From NCBI RefSeq assembly GCF_041929345.1, contig NZ_JBHFNQ010000256.1, forward strand, positions 25,599 to 89,598: 64,000 nt of DNA. The letters run 5' to 3'. The translations under genes and the position numbers were made by a program. Positions 51,210 through 59,358 of the stretch are shown piece by piece; position 1 is the stretch's first letter; each line of letters begins with the position of its first letter. The stretch is from Floridanema aerugineum. GTDB taxonomy: Bacteria; Cyanobacteriota; Cyanobacteriia; Cyanobacteriales; Aerosakkonemataceae. The notes under the pieces were generated by a model that was not told the DNA's origin, made no database searches, and saw only the letters and a list, made by a program, of their open reading frames with translations.

Positions 51210-51279
51210 TTATTCTCTGCAATTTCCCCGTATTCACTGTTTATCAACAAATCTTTTAATTTTGTAATCAACCGACAAG
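51210..51279 (-). pseudogene. 3' relic of a third MuiA paralogue
   Basis: On the minus strand, 51279 onward reads LSVDYKIKRFVDKQ and a stop, almost identical to LSVDYKIKTFVDSE near the end of the gene at 48774. The similarity continues beyond the stop to GCAGAGAATAA (51210), the exact stop region of the intact gene. Only the last 20 codons are kept, so it is a leftover of a duplicate that was deleted or replaced. Confidence 0.75.
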
Positions 51280-51311
51280 AGAGAATAGCTTAACGGTGCG
51301 AGTGACAATAA

Positions 51312-51788
51312 TTAAACCAAGGAAAGTTTCCGAAAATTTTGTTGTTTTGCGGCGGCTTCTCTGAGGGTTTCTAATACTGAGTTGGTAAATAGAGATTTGA
51401 CTTTAGTTACCAGGTTAGTCCAATCTAGCAATTCTGCGGCTGAAAATGCTTTCTCGAACTGATGGATATAGAATTTTTGCCAAAAATGTTGGGCTGGTTT
51501 CTTTTTCCAGCGTTTATGCCAATAATAAAAATCTATTGGTTTGGGGAAGGTTACGTTTAAAATTGGCGGAAAGTCGGCATAACTGACAAATCTGCTGATT
51601 TTTAGGCCGTGAACGTGGACAACGTAGCGCAAGCAAGTGATTTTGTAGATTTTCTCAATGGAGATGTTGAATAGGAGGGCGACTGCTTCTTCGGTAACGA
51701 ATCGCGCTAAGGGATGTAGGATTGGGGATTTGTGGACAATTTTCGATTCGATGATTTTCCGAGATGAAATAGGATTAAATGTTTGCAT
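51312..51788 (-). CDS. Hypothetical protein, Lys/Trp/Phe-rich
   Basis: A 158-residue protein without a signal peptide or membrane segment. It contains FVTEEAVALLFNISIEKIYK and YVVHVHGLKISRFVSYADFP, then a basic aromatic section FYYWHKRWKKKPAQHFWQKF, and a helical end with ETLREAAAKQQNFRKLSL. The basic middle could bind nucleic acid. No family is recognised. Confidence 0.75.
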   Translation of the reverse strand: MQTFNPISSRKIIESKIVHKSPILHPLARFVTEEAVALLFNISIEKIYKITCLRYVVHVHGLKISRFVSYADFPPILNVTFPKPIDFYYWHKRWKKKPAQHFWQKFYIHQFEKAFSAAELLDWTNLVTKVKSLFTNSVLETLREAAAKQQNFRKLSLV

Positions 51789-51933
51789 TTCTGGGTTGGA
51801 TGTTGCTAAGATTGGTCTGACTCTTTTTTTTTGAGTCTTTTTGCGATCGCCCTTTCGTTTGTCACACTGCGGGGCGATTGCTTTTACGTTATAATTATTT
51901 TATTTTAAGGTGTATTTGCATCATTAGTCAAGT

Positions 51934-52146
51934 ATGGGTTTAGTTAGACTAAGAATTCGGGAACTAGCGGCGGAGAAAGGCTGGACACTTAAGGAAGTTG
52001 CCCAGCGCTCTGGAGTGATTTACAATACTGTGAAAAGTTATGCCCGTCGTTCGGAATTAGCTATGGTTGATTATACGGCGGTGCATAAGTTGGCGAGAAC
52101 TTTTGATGTGATGATTGAGGATTTGGTGGAGATTTTGGAGGAGTAG
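51934..52146 (+). CDS. XRE family helix-turn-helix regulator
   Basis: A 70-residue DNA-binding protein that consists only of a Cro/C1 type helix-turn-helix: IRELAAEKGWTLKEVAQRSG, VIYNTVKSYARRSELAMVDY and TAVHKLARTFDVMIEDLVEI. It looks complete. It is divergent from the hypothetical gene at 51312 and precedes the FkbM methyltransferase gene by 62 bp. Target unknown; single-domain XRE proteins are often toxin-antitoxin or phage regulators. Confidence 0.9.
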   Translation: MGLVRLRIRELAAEKGWTLKEVAQRSGVIYNTVKSYARRSELAMVDYTAVHKLARTFDVMIEDLVEILEE

Positions 52147-52208
52147 GGGATCTGGCTAATCTATAAACTAAACTAACAGTAGAAATTAAATCAGAGAGTG
52201 CCAAAAAT

Positions 52209-53057
52209 ATGATGTCAAAGGAATATCAGATAGGCCGTTACCAGATTATTTTGCCCTCTGAGCATTTACTAGATAGATATCAATCAACCTGGTTGAGATA
52301 TGATACAGCTTTGGGATATATGGCTCAGGCCATTTTTGAAAAGTACCCTGAATCCTCAGCTATTGATATAGGAGCAAATGTAGGAGATAGTGCTGCTTTA
52401 ATTAAACAATATTCAGATATACCAGTATTATGTATTGAAGGTAATCCTAATTTTCTGGAATATCTTAAACAAAATTCTTGCCGAATAGGTGGACTGGAAA
52501 TTGCTGAATGTTTCGTTGGTAAGGACGGAGAATTAGTTAACTTGGATCGCTTACTTAGTAGTGGAGGAACTGCATCAATTATTCAGGCGATCGATCGGGA
52601 AGGGACAACAGTTGTTCCGACAAAGAGTCTAGAATCAATTCTTTCTGATTATCCTAGTTTTAAAAATGCTAAACTCTTAAAAATTGATACTGATGGTTTT
52701 GATTTTTACATTATTGAAACCTCTCTGGAAGCGATCGAAGGGCTAGCTCCTGTAATCTATTTTGAGTATGATATTAGTTTCCAAAATCAGGGAGAAGAAG
52801 CGGGACTAGCAACAATTCAAAATTTATTTGATATTGGGTATGAATATTTTATGGTTTATGATAACTATGGCAACTATTTAGTTAGTTTGTCTCATCAAGA
52901 GTACGATCGCTTCCTCGATTTAACAACCTATTTAGCTTCAAATCGCAAAAAAAGTGGCACCCCTGTGGTTCATTATTTTGATATTTGTGCATTTACGGAA
53001 AATGACATCGATTTATTTGAATCAATTAGACTGATGGAAATCAATCTAATTTGTTGA
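52209..53057 (+). CDS. FkbM family methyltransferase
   Basis: A 282-residue S-adenosylmethionine-dependent methyltransferase. The SAM-binding loop is AIDIGANVGDSAALIKQY (about 51-68), then VLCIEGNPNFLEYLKQN, and the FkbM-typical segment SLESILSDYPSFKNAKLLKI followed by DTDGFDFYIIETSLEAI and VIYFEYDI. These enzymes usually methylate sugars, lipids or natural products. No biosynthetic cluster is next to it. Confidence 0.9.
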   Translation: MMSKEYQIGRYQIILPSEHLLDRYQSTWLRYDTALGYMAQAIFEKYPESSAIDIGANVGDSAALIKQYSDIPVLCIEGNPNFLEYLKQNSCRIGGLEIAECFVGKDGELVNLDRLLSSGGTASIIQAIDREGTTVVPTKSLESILSDYPSFKNAKLLKIDTDGFDFYIIETSLEAIEGLAPVIYFEYDISFQNQGEEAGLATIQNLFDIGYEYFMVYDNYGNYLVSLSHQEYDRFLDLTTYLASNRKKSGTPVVHYFDICAFTENDIDLFESIRLMEINLIC

Positions 53058-53076
53058 TTTATACCGATTGAGCTTT

Positions 53077-54225
53077 TCAAAAGGGAATATCTCTTGATTT
53101 TAGCGCCTGATTTGCCGCTCTATTAACATAACCAATAGGATCTTCTAAAGCGCGTCTCAGAAAAGGTAAAACATCATCTGAAGCGATTAAACTTAATGCT
53201 TTTACTGCATAAACTCTTACTTGCGGCTTTTCATCTTTAGTAAGTTTTCCTAATACTGGTATTGCTTGTTTAATCTCTTGTCTCAATTTATGAGATGCCG
53301 CAATTTTGCCAATAGCTGATGCTGTTAATCTGCGAACATTACCGTTAGGATGATATCCATAGCTAATTAATTGGGAAATATACTCAATTTTTCTGGTATT
53401 ACCCCAAGCGACTATTTGCTGACTTAAATCATCTGCGTTTTCATTATTTATATTATCTATATTTTCCGAAATAACTGATGATTCACGAGTAATTTTACTT
53501 GGCGCTGAAGTGGAAATTTGCAGGTTTTTATCAATCAAGATCGTTTCCCAGCGCACCCGCCCAGCATCAACAGCAGCTTTAATTTGTAATTGGATCGGAG
53601 AGAGTTTGGCGCGATTACCTGTTTTGACATCTGCCAGGATAATCGATCGAATTTCCCCTAGATTTTCTTTGGCTTCATCATAACCGTCAATGATAATATA
53701 ATCTATGGGCGAACCGATAAATCTCATATCTCCCGGATGATATTTTAACCCAGGCAATAAGGGTAACAATTGTTCAGATACTCTACCTTTGATGATACTT
53801 CGACTACTAGTTAAGGTTGATTTCCGAATGGATTTTTCGTATAAAGTTTTCCATTTAATCAATTCTAAGCGGTACTTTTCTTCAAAGGTCTTTTCCAACC
53901 TATCTTTTTCTGATTCAAAATCTTTTAAGGCTTTAACTCTAGCTTTTTCCTCCAGAGTTTGCTGCAAATTCAAAGCCTTAACTTCAAATTCTTTTTGTAA
54001 TAGTTCGGTAGCTTGATTTAACTGGCTATCATAATGCTGCCTTAATGAGTTAATGGTTGTTTGCATTCGAGATTCATGAGCTTTTTCTAATTGCTCAACT
54101 GTCTTTTCTATTTGTGTTGTGTTATCTTCTTTTTGTTGATTGATTTGTTGTTTCAAGAGGGAGTAAGTTAGACTGACTCCGGTGAGGAAACTTAGTGCGA
54201 TCGCTAAAACTAAAACCCAATTCAT
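53077..54225 (-). CDS. Holliday-junction-resolvase-like protein with HEAT repeats
   Basis: A 382-residue protein in three parts. Residues 1-25 are a hydrophobic anchor, then about 110 residues of coiled coil (KEDNTTQIEKTVEQLEKAHE onward). The central section has GRVSEQLLPLLPGLKYHPGD, SPIDYIIIDGY and ILADVKTGNRAKLSPIQLQI, the pattern of Endonuc_Holl (PF10107), with a PD-(D/E)XK-like core (SPIDYI and DVKTGN). The C-terminal 100 residues are HEAT repeats (HPNGNVRRLTASAIGKIAAS, KPQVRVYAVKALSLIASDDV). It lies 81 bp after the ParB-like gene on the same strand. Confidence 0.85.
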   Translation of the reverse strand: MNWVLVLAIALSFLTGVSLTYSLLKQQINQQKEDNTTQIEKTVEQLEKAHESRMQTTINSLRQHYDSQLNQATELLQKEFEVKALNLQQTLEEKARVKALKDFESEKDRLEKTFEEKYRLELIKWKTLYEKSIRKSTLTSSRSIIKGRVSEQLLPLLPGLKYHPGDMRFIGSPIDYIIIDGYDEAKENLGEIRSIILADVKTGNRAKLSPIQLQIKAAVDAGRVRWETILIDKNLQISTSAPSKITRESSVISENIDNINNENADDLSQQIVAWGNTRKIEYISQLISYGYHPNGNVRRLTASAIGKIAASHKLRQEIKQAIPVLGKLTKDEKPQVRVYAVKALSLIASDDVLPFLRRALEDPIGYVNRAANQALKSRDIPF

Positions 54226-54306
54226 TACTACTTTTTGCTTTCTGCTTCTCCTGTATCAGTAAGTAAGGAATGGGCATTTTTACTACCCACCCTATTTATT
54301 AAATTT

Positions 54307-54840
54307 TCATTGCTTATGCTTATATGCTCTTAACCAATTTAAAGAACGTTTAGCACCCAGCTTTTTCTGCATATCTTCCAGAGAATTGTAAGGACGGTTA
54401 TTCTTAATCAATCTTGCGTATCCATCCTTCACTCCAGGTATTGAAGTCAGATTAGCTTTTGCATTATTAATAAAATCCAAAAACTCTGTAACATCTTGAG
54501 GTTCTACTACTCTGTCATTCAGTTTTGACTGCAAAAGAGCGTGTTCAATAGCTTTTTCAGCTTCAGCTTGTTTAGCTGCAATGAGGAATACCCAAATTCT
54601 CTCTAGGTTTGCGGCGACGGCTGCCTCATAAATTGGTAGTCCAGTTAGCAAGTGATATTTATCTTCCTCATCAGTAACACAAACTATTGGCAGAGCTAAA
54701 TTAAAGTCCCACTCTTTTAAAGTTTCAGAAACCTTTTTGAGTATAGGCTGTGCTGTTCCAGAACTTTCTTGAGCAACTTCTATTTGATGCAACACTAAAA
54801 GGCTGGGTTTACTTTCTATTCCCTTATAAAGTTTGATCAT
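54307..54840 (-). CDS. ParB-like protein with helix-hairpin-helix C-terminus
   Basis: A 177-residue protein. Residues about 10-90 resemble the ParB/Srx N-terminal domain: LLVLHQIEVA, LALPIVCVTDEEDKYHLLTG and YEAAVAANLERIWVFLIAAK. Residues about 122-175 look like a helix-hairpin-helix DNA-binding part: NNAKANLTSIPGVKDGYARL and NNRPYNSLEDMQKKLGAKR. A central ParB HTH is not seen. Only 1 bp separates its start from the stop of the nuclease-ParA gene, so the two are translationally coupled. The pairing of ParB-N with HhH is uncommon. Confidence 0.75.
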   Translation of the reverse strand: MIKLYKGIESKPSLLVLHQIEVAQESSGTAQPILKKVSETLKEWDFNLALPIVCVTDEEDKYHLLTGLPIYEAAVAANLERIWVFLIAAKQAEAEKAIEHALLQSKLNDRVVEPQDVTEFLDFINNAKANLTSIPGVKDGYARLIKNNRPYNSLEDMQKKLGAKRSLNWLRAYKHKQ

Positions 54841-54841
54841 C

Positions 54842-56197
54842 TTAAACTCCTACACAACTTTCTATTTGGTTGATTTTTTCAACTATTTCTTTTGTTAAGG
54901 CTGAGAATTGTTTTGCCGCAGTACCTGCTCCTTTATTTTGTTCAGCAAATAATGAGAGAGGTTGCCGTGCGTTAGAAGCCTGACCTATGGATACTGTTCT
55001 TTTAATTTCTGGCAATATCGGAATTCCTTGGAAGTTTTTTGCAACTAATTGTTTAATGGTATTATGTAATTTGACATTTTCAGTCATCATCGGAACAATT
55101 CCAAGGATAACTCCTCGTTTTCCGCCCATCTCTTCTTGAACTTCTCTTGTTCGCTTAATGGGAGTTCTAATCCCATATACTGATAAATATTCCATTTGAG
55201 ACGGAATAACTACATATTGTGCTGCATATAATCCATTGCTAGCAATTGTAGTAGCGCTAGGAGGAGTATCAATGATTACGTAATCATAATCAGCCGCTAT
55301 ATTAGATTGCCGTAATGCTTTGTCAAGCCGCTTTTCACGAATTCCTCCTAAGTTAGCAATAGCAGCATCGGTTGTTTTATAACTACTAGGTAAAACATCT
55401 ACTTTCCCTGGACAGCCGCCACTATTCAAAACCGAGTTAAAACTCGAAGGTTGAATGTATTGCGTATAGTTAAAGCTTGAGAGTTCGTAATCTTTTAAAA
55501 ACTCTACAAGCTCTTTTCTTTCTTCAAAAGACTTAAGTAATTTTTCAAACTTCTCTATAGTAGAAGCTTTATCAAAAGCATCTGCTTTATTAACTCCCAA
55601 TGATAAACTAGCATTTGCTTGATCGTCTAAATCGATCACTAAAATTCTATTACCCTGACTTGCTAGCTCATAGGCAATATTGACAACCAGAGTTGTTTTA
55701 CCCACTCCTCCTTTGGAGGTATGAATTGCAATTGTACGCATTTTAACTGAATCCAAAAAGTTCCTTAGAAAATTAGCTATTGGTTCAACATTACTTGGAC
55801 TATCTATGTTTAAGCTGTACCTTAAAGTTGTGACCCATTTTGAGTACTCATATATCTCAACTAAAAATGGGTCAATTAATATTCCAAATCTTGTATGAGA
55901 ATATTTGAGATACGTTTGTAACTGAATACGAGCATCATCATCAATTCTCGTTTCAGAGGTTTTAATCTCAACTAGAAAGTTGATATGTCTGCTTAAATCC
56001 TCTACAAAAAAATCAACCTCTTTTTGAGTCCACTCTAAATAACCTGTTACATTTAGCTTTGGCACCTTCACCTTGAATTCTGGAATCCAGTGAGAGTAAC
56101 CACTTTTGGGAGGCAAACCTGCTTTTTCCAGCATCCTTTGAACTAAATGCAAAGATACATAAGCTTCATTATTCCATTCAGATGATAGTTCCAGCAC
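54842..56197 (-). CDS. PD-(D/E)XK nuclease domain fused to a ParA ATPase
   Basis: A 451-residue fusion. Residues 1-150 resemble the type I restriction HsdR N-terminal nuclease fold: Asp62 in EVDFFVEDLSRH, the ExK in FLVEIKTSETRID (Glu77, Lys79), and IQLQTYLKYSHTRFGILID. A ParA/MinD ATPase starts exactly at Met153: MRTIAIHTSKGGVGKTTLVV, with a deviant Walker A (162-169), VIDLDDQANASLSLG and DYDYVIIDTPPSATT. The final part has VLGIVPMMTENVKLHN. It is followed by the ParB-like gene (1 bp gap). The role could be plasmid-like partitioning, but the nuclease fusion suggests a defence or maintenance system. Confidence 0.85.
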   Translation of the reverse strand: MLELSSEWNNEAYVSLHLVQRMLEKAGLPPKSGYSHWIPEFKVKVPKLNVTGYLEWTQKEVDFFVEDLSRHINFLVEIKTSETRIDDDARIQLQTYLKYSHTRFGILIDPFLVEIYEYSKWVTTLRYSLNIDSPSNVEPIANFLRNFLDSVKMRTIAIHTSKGGVGKTTLVVNIAYELASQGNRILVIDLDDQANASLSLGVNKADAFDKASTIEKFEKLLKSFEERKELVEFLKDYELSSFNYTQYIQPSSFNSVLNSGGCPGKVDVLPSSYKTTDAAIANLGGIREKRLDKALRQSNIAADYDYVIIDTPPSATTIASNGLYAAQYVVIPSQMEYLSVYGIRTPIKRTREVQEEMGGKRGVILGIVPMMTENVKLHNTIKQLVAKNFQGIPILPEIKRTVSIGQASNARQPLSLFAEQNKGAGTAAKQFSALTKEIVEKINQIESCVGV

Positions 56198-56482
56198 ACT
56201 TCAAACTCCTACTCCGTATTTATTATTCCCAGGAGTAGAGTCTGACTAACACAGCTAACAAAAAAATTTAGCTCTCTGATACCTGATTAATGGATCGGGT
56301 TAAAGAGCCAATAAATTCAGCATAGCAGGAGGAGCCATAGGTTGAGCTTCAGCAATCCTGAGAAACATAATCCTTCAATTTAGTCCTTTAGGGGTTTGAG
56401 GCGTTTCTCTTAACTTGGGAAAATTCAATTATTGAAGAAGAATAATAAATTTCATTATCCATCCTTAATTAGGAGTACCCCA

Positions 56483-56761
56483 ATGGTTAACTTTGACGGC
56501 ATCCCCGATATGTTGAAAGGAGCCATCCCTGGAATGAATCGAGAACGGGATGAGGAAAGAGAACGCCGCTACAGCAGGCGCAATGATAATGACGATGATG
56601 AAGATGATGAGGATAGAGAGCGACGCTACAGCAGACGCGATGATCATGACGATGAGGATAGAGAGCAGCGCTACAGCAGGCGCGATGATGACGACGATGA
56701 GGATAGAGAGTGGCGTTCTAGCGATCGCGACGATGACGACGATGACGACGATGATGATTAA
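56483..56761 (+). CDS. Asp/Arg/Glu-rich repeat protein
   Basis: A 92-residue, highly charged protein starting MVNFDGIPDMLKGAIPGMNR. AGGAG lies 8 nt upstream of ATG 56483. After residue 20 it consists of four degenerate repeats of about 15 residues (RERRYSRRDD plus an acidic run DDDEDR) and ends in a run of ten Asp. It probably is disordered and may bind cations or basic partners. No domain is recognised. It is divergent from the nuclease-ParA gene by 285 bp. Confidence 0.75.
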   Translation: MVNFDGIPDMLKGAIPGMNRERDEERERRYSRRNDNDDDEDDEDRERRYSRRDDHDDEDREQRYSRRDDDDDEDREWRSSDRDDDDDDDDDD

Positions 56762-56932
56762 GAAGAAACAGAATTATCCTGGTTCTTGCTTTATTAAATA
56801 AACTCTCATACCAAATCCGGGTTAGCTACCCCCTTTATCTTCTTCCTCTTCTCTTCGCGCTCTTCGCGTCTTCGCGGTTCAAATAAAAAGGGGGTAATCA
56901 ACCAGGATTTAGTATCAGAAGTCTATTGAATC

Positions 56933-56963
56933 AAAAATCCCCCACCCAAAGGGCAGGGGATTT
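56933..56963 (-). terminator. Terminator downstream of psaB
   Basis: AAATCCCC pairs with GGGGATTT with a 13-nt loop; on the minus strand a T-run follows. It lies 41 bp after the psaB stop and would end the psaA-psaB transcript. Confidence 0.75.
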
Positions 56964-57003
56964 ATTTAATTACCTAACTACGAGGTGATTTCAGTTAATT
57001 AGA

Positions 57004-59229
57004 TCAACCGAACTTACCAGCAGTAGAGGCAATTACGAAAGCTGCGTAGGTGAGGATGTAGCCAACAGTGAAGTGAGCTAAACCAACCAAACGAGCTTGA
57101 ACGATCGACAGAGCAACTGGCTTGTCTTTCCAACGAACTAAGTTCGCCAGAGGAGTACGTTCGTGAGCCCAAACTAGGGTTTCGATCAACTCTTGCCAGT
57201 AACCGCGCCAGCTAATCAGGAACATGAAGCCAGTAGCCCAAACTAGGTGTCCGAAGAGGAACATCCAAGCCCAAACAGACAGGTTGTTCATGCCGTAGGG
57301 GTTGTACCCGTTAATCAACTGAGCGGAGTTCAGCCAGAGGTAATCACGGAACCAGCCCATGAGGTAAGTAGAAGACTCATTGAACTGAGCTACGTTGCCT
57401 TGCCATACACCCAGATGCTTCCAGTGCCAGTAGAAGGTTACCCAACCAATGGTGTTCAGCATCCAGAACATAGCGAGGTAGAAAGAGTCCCAAGCAGAGA
57501 TGTCGCAAGTACCGCCACGACCAGGGCCATCGCAAGGGAAGGCATAGCCGAAGTCTTTCTTGTCGGGCATCAGCTTAGATCCGCGTGCATCCAACGCACC
57601 TTTAACTAAGATTAAGGTGGTGGTGTGCAAGCCGAGAGCGATCGCATGGTGTACCAAGAAATCGCCAGGGCCAATAGTTAAGAACAGAGAGTTGGTGCCA
57701 GCATTAATTGCATCCAACCAGCCTGGTAGCCAAACGTTACCGTGATTCGGCCAAGCGGTAGAAGCAATGCTATCTGGGTTGGACAACAAAGTGTCCATGC
57801 CATACAGGAGTTTACCGTGAGCTGACTGAATGAACTGCGCGAATACAGGCTCAATCAGGATTTGCTTCTCAGGAGTACCGAAGGCAACCACTACGTCGTT
57901 GTGAACATACAAACCAAGGGTGTGGAAGCCCAGGAACAGAGAAACCCAGCTTAAGTGAGAAATGATCGCTTCTTTGTGTTGCAACACGCGATCCAATACG
58001 TTGCCTTTGTTTTGCTCAGGGTCATAGTCCCGCACCCAGAAGATCGCTCCGTGGGCGAAAGCACCAACCATGAGGAAACCAGCAATATATTGGTGGTGAG
58101 TGTACAGCGCTGCTTGTGTTGTGTAGTCCTGCGCCATGAAAGCGTAGGGAGGCAGCGAGTACATATGTTGCGCCACCAGAGAGGTAATTACACCCAAGCA
58201 AGCCAGGTGCCAACCCAACTGGAAGTGCAGAGAGTTGTTGTAGGTGTCATAAATGCCTTGGTGAGGCATATTGAACGGCCCTTCAACTTTCATGCCAAAG
58301 AAATCCTTGGCATTCATCATTTCCTTGATGCTGTGACCAATCCCGAAGTTCGTCCGGTACATATGACCAGCGACGATAAACAGAACTGCGATCGCCAAAT
58401 GGTGATGTGCAATATCTGTCAACCACAGAGATTGAGTCTGAGGATGGAAACCACCCACGAAGGTCAAAATTGCGCTACCTGAACCTGTAGCTGTACCAAA
58501 TACATGACCAGCAGTATCGGGGGAAGCCGCGTAAACTCCCCAATTTCCAGTGAAAAAGGGCAGTAGACCAGCTGGGTGAGGCATGGTACTCAGGAAGTTA
58601 TCCCAACCTACGTGCTGTCCGCGAGATTCGGGGATGGCAACGTGGATCAAGTGACCTGCCCAAGCTAGAGAGCTCACACCGAACAGACCAGCCAAGTGGT
58701 GGTTCAGACGAGATTCAGCGTTTTTGAACCAAGACAAGCTGGGGCGGAACTTAGGCTGTAAGTGCAACCAACCTGCGAACAAGAAGATTGCCGACAGCAC
58801 TAGCAGGAACAACGCACCTTGGTAAAGGTCGCCGTTTGTCCGCATCCCGATGGTGTACCACCAGTGATAAACACCTGAGTAGGAAATATCTACTGGATAG
58901 TTAGCACCAGCTTGAGTGAAAGCTTCAACTGCTGGTTTACCGAATTGGGGGTCCCAAATCGCGTGAGCAATGGGACGGACGTTTAGCGGATCTTTGATCC
59001 ACTGTTCAAAGTTGCCTTGCCACGCAACGTGGAACAGGTTACCGGAAGTCCACAGGAAAATGATTGCGATGTGACCGAAGTGGGAGGCGAAGATCTTTTG
59101 ATAAAGATTTTCCTCTGTCATGCCATCATGGCTTTCAAAGTCGTGGGCTGTAGCAATCCCGTACCAAATCCGACGAGTAGTCGGGTCTTGGGCAAGGTCT
59201 TGGCTAAATTTGGGGAATTTTGTTGCCAT
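57004..59229 (-). CDS. psaB: Photosystem I P700 apoprotein A2
   Basis: Core subunit that binds P700, A0, A1 and the FX cluster with PsaA. The 741 residues from ATG 59229 (MATKFPKFSQDLAQDPTTRR) match the family exactly; the frame is open 35 codons further upstream but without family similarity. The FX cluster loop FPCDGPGRGGTCDISAWD carries the two Cys ligands. About 11 membrane segments contain many His for chlorophyll. It follows psaA with a 129-bp gap in an operon. Confidence 0.97.
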   Translation of the reverse strand: MATKFPKFSQDLAQDPTTRRIWYGIATAHDFESHDGMTEENLYQKIFASHFGHIAIIFLWTSGNLFHVAWQGNFEQWIKDPLNVRPIAHAIWDPQFGKPAVEAFTQAGANYPVDISYSGVYHWWYTIGMRTNGDLYQGALFLLVLSAIFLFAGWLHLQPKFRPSLSWFKNAESRLNHHLAGLFGVSSLAWAGHLIHVAIPESRGQHVGWDNFLSTMPHPAGLLPFFTGNWGVYAASPDTAGHVFGTATGSGSAILTFVGGFHPQTQSLWLTDIAHHHLAIAVLFIVAGHMYRTNFGIGHSIKEMMNAKDFFGMKVEGPFNMPHQGIYDTYNNSLHFQLGWHLACLGVITSLVAQHMYSLPPYAFMAQDYTTQAALYTHHQYIAGFLMVGAFAHGAIFWVRDYDPEQNKGNVLDRVLQHKEAIISHLSWVSLFLGFHTLGLYVHNDVVVAFGTPEKQILIEPVFAQFIQSAHGKLLYGMDTLLSNPDSIASTAWPNHGNVWLPGWLDAINAGTNSLFLTIGPGDFLVHHAIALGLHTTTLILVKGALDARGSKLMPDKKDFGYAFPCDGPGRGGTCDISAWDSFYLAMFWMLNTIGWVTFYWHWKHLGVWQGNVAQFNESSTYLMGWFRDYLWLNSAQLINGYNPYGMNNLSVWAWMFLFGHLVWATGFMFLISWRGYWQELIETLVWAHERTPLANLVRWKDKPVALSIVQARLVGLAHFTVGYILTYAAFVIASTAGKFG

Positions 59230-59358
59230 AAGCCTTGATGAATGCTGGATCTTGCTTAAATCATCAACGACGTACTGAGCTTCTGGGTTCTGAATTCTGA
59301 AATTTTGAGGAAAGTGCAAAACTTGGTAACTCAAAACCCAGAAGCTTTTTCCGTGCTC

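Noticed and set aside
56300..56368. 22-codon frame (MFLRIAEAQPMAPPAMLNLL...) upstream of the nuclease-ParA gene, minus strand
   Set aside because: Too short to separate from chance and it has no clear ribosome site, though its position as a possible leader peptide was noted.
57955..58482. 175-codon frame on the plus strand inside psaB
   Set aside because: It is an antisense shadow of a strongly conserved gene with no ribosome site or family signal.
59230..59334. Longer start for psaB, 35 codons upstream
   Set aside because: The added residues have no family similarity; all PsaB proteins start at MATKFPKFSQ.
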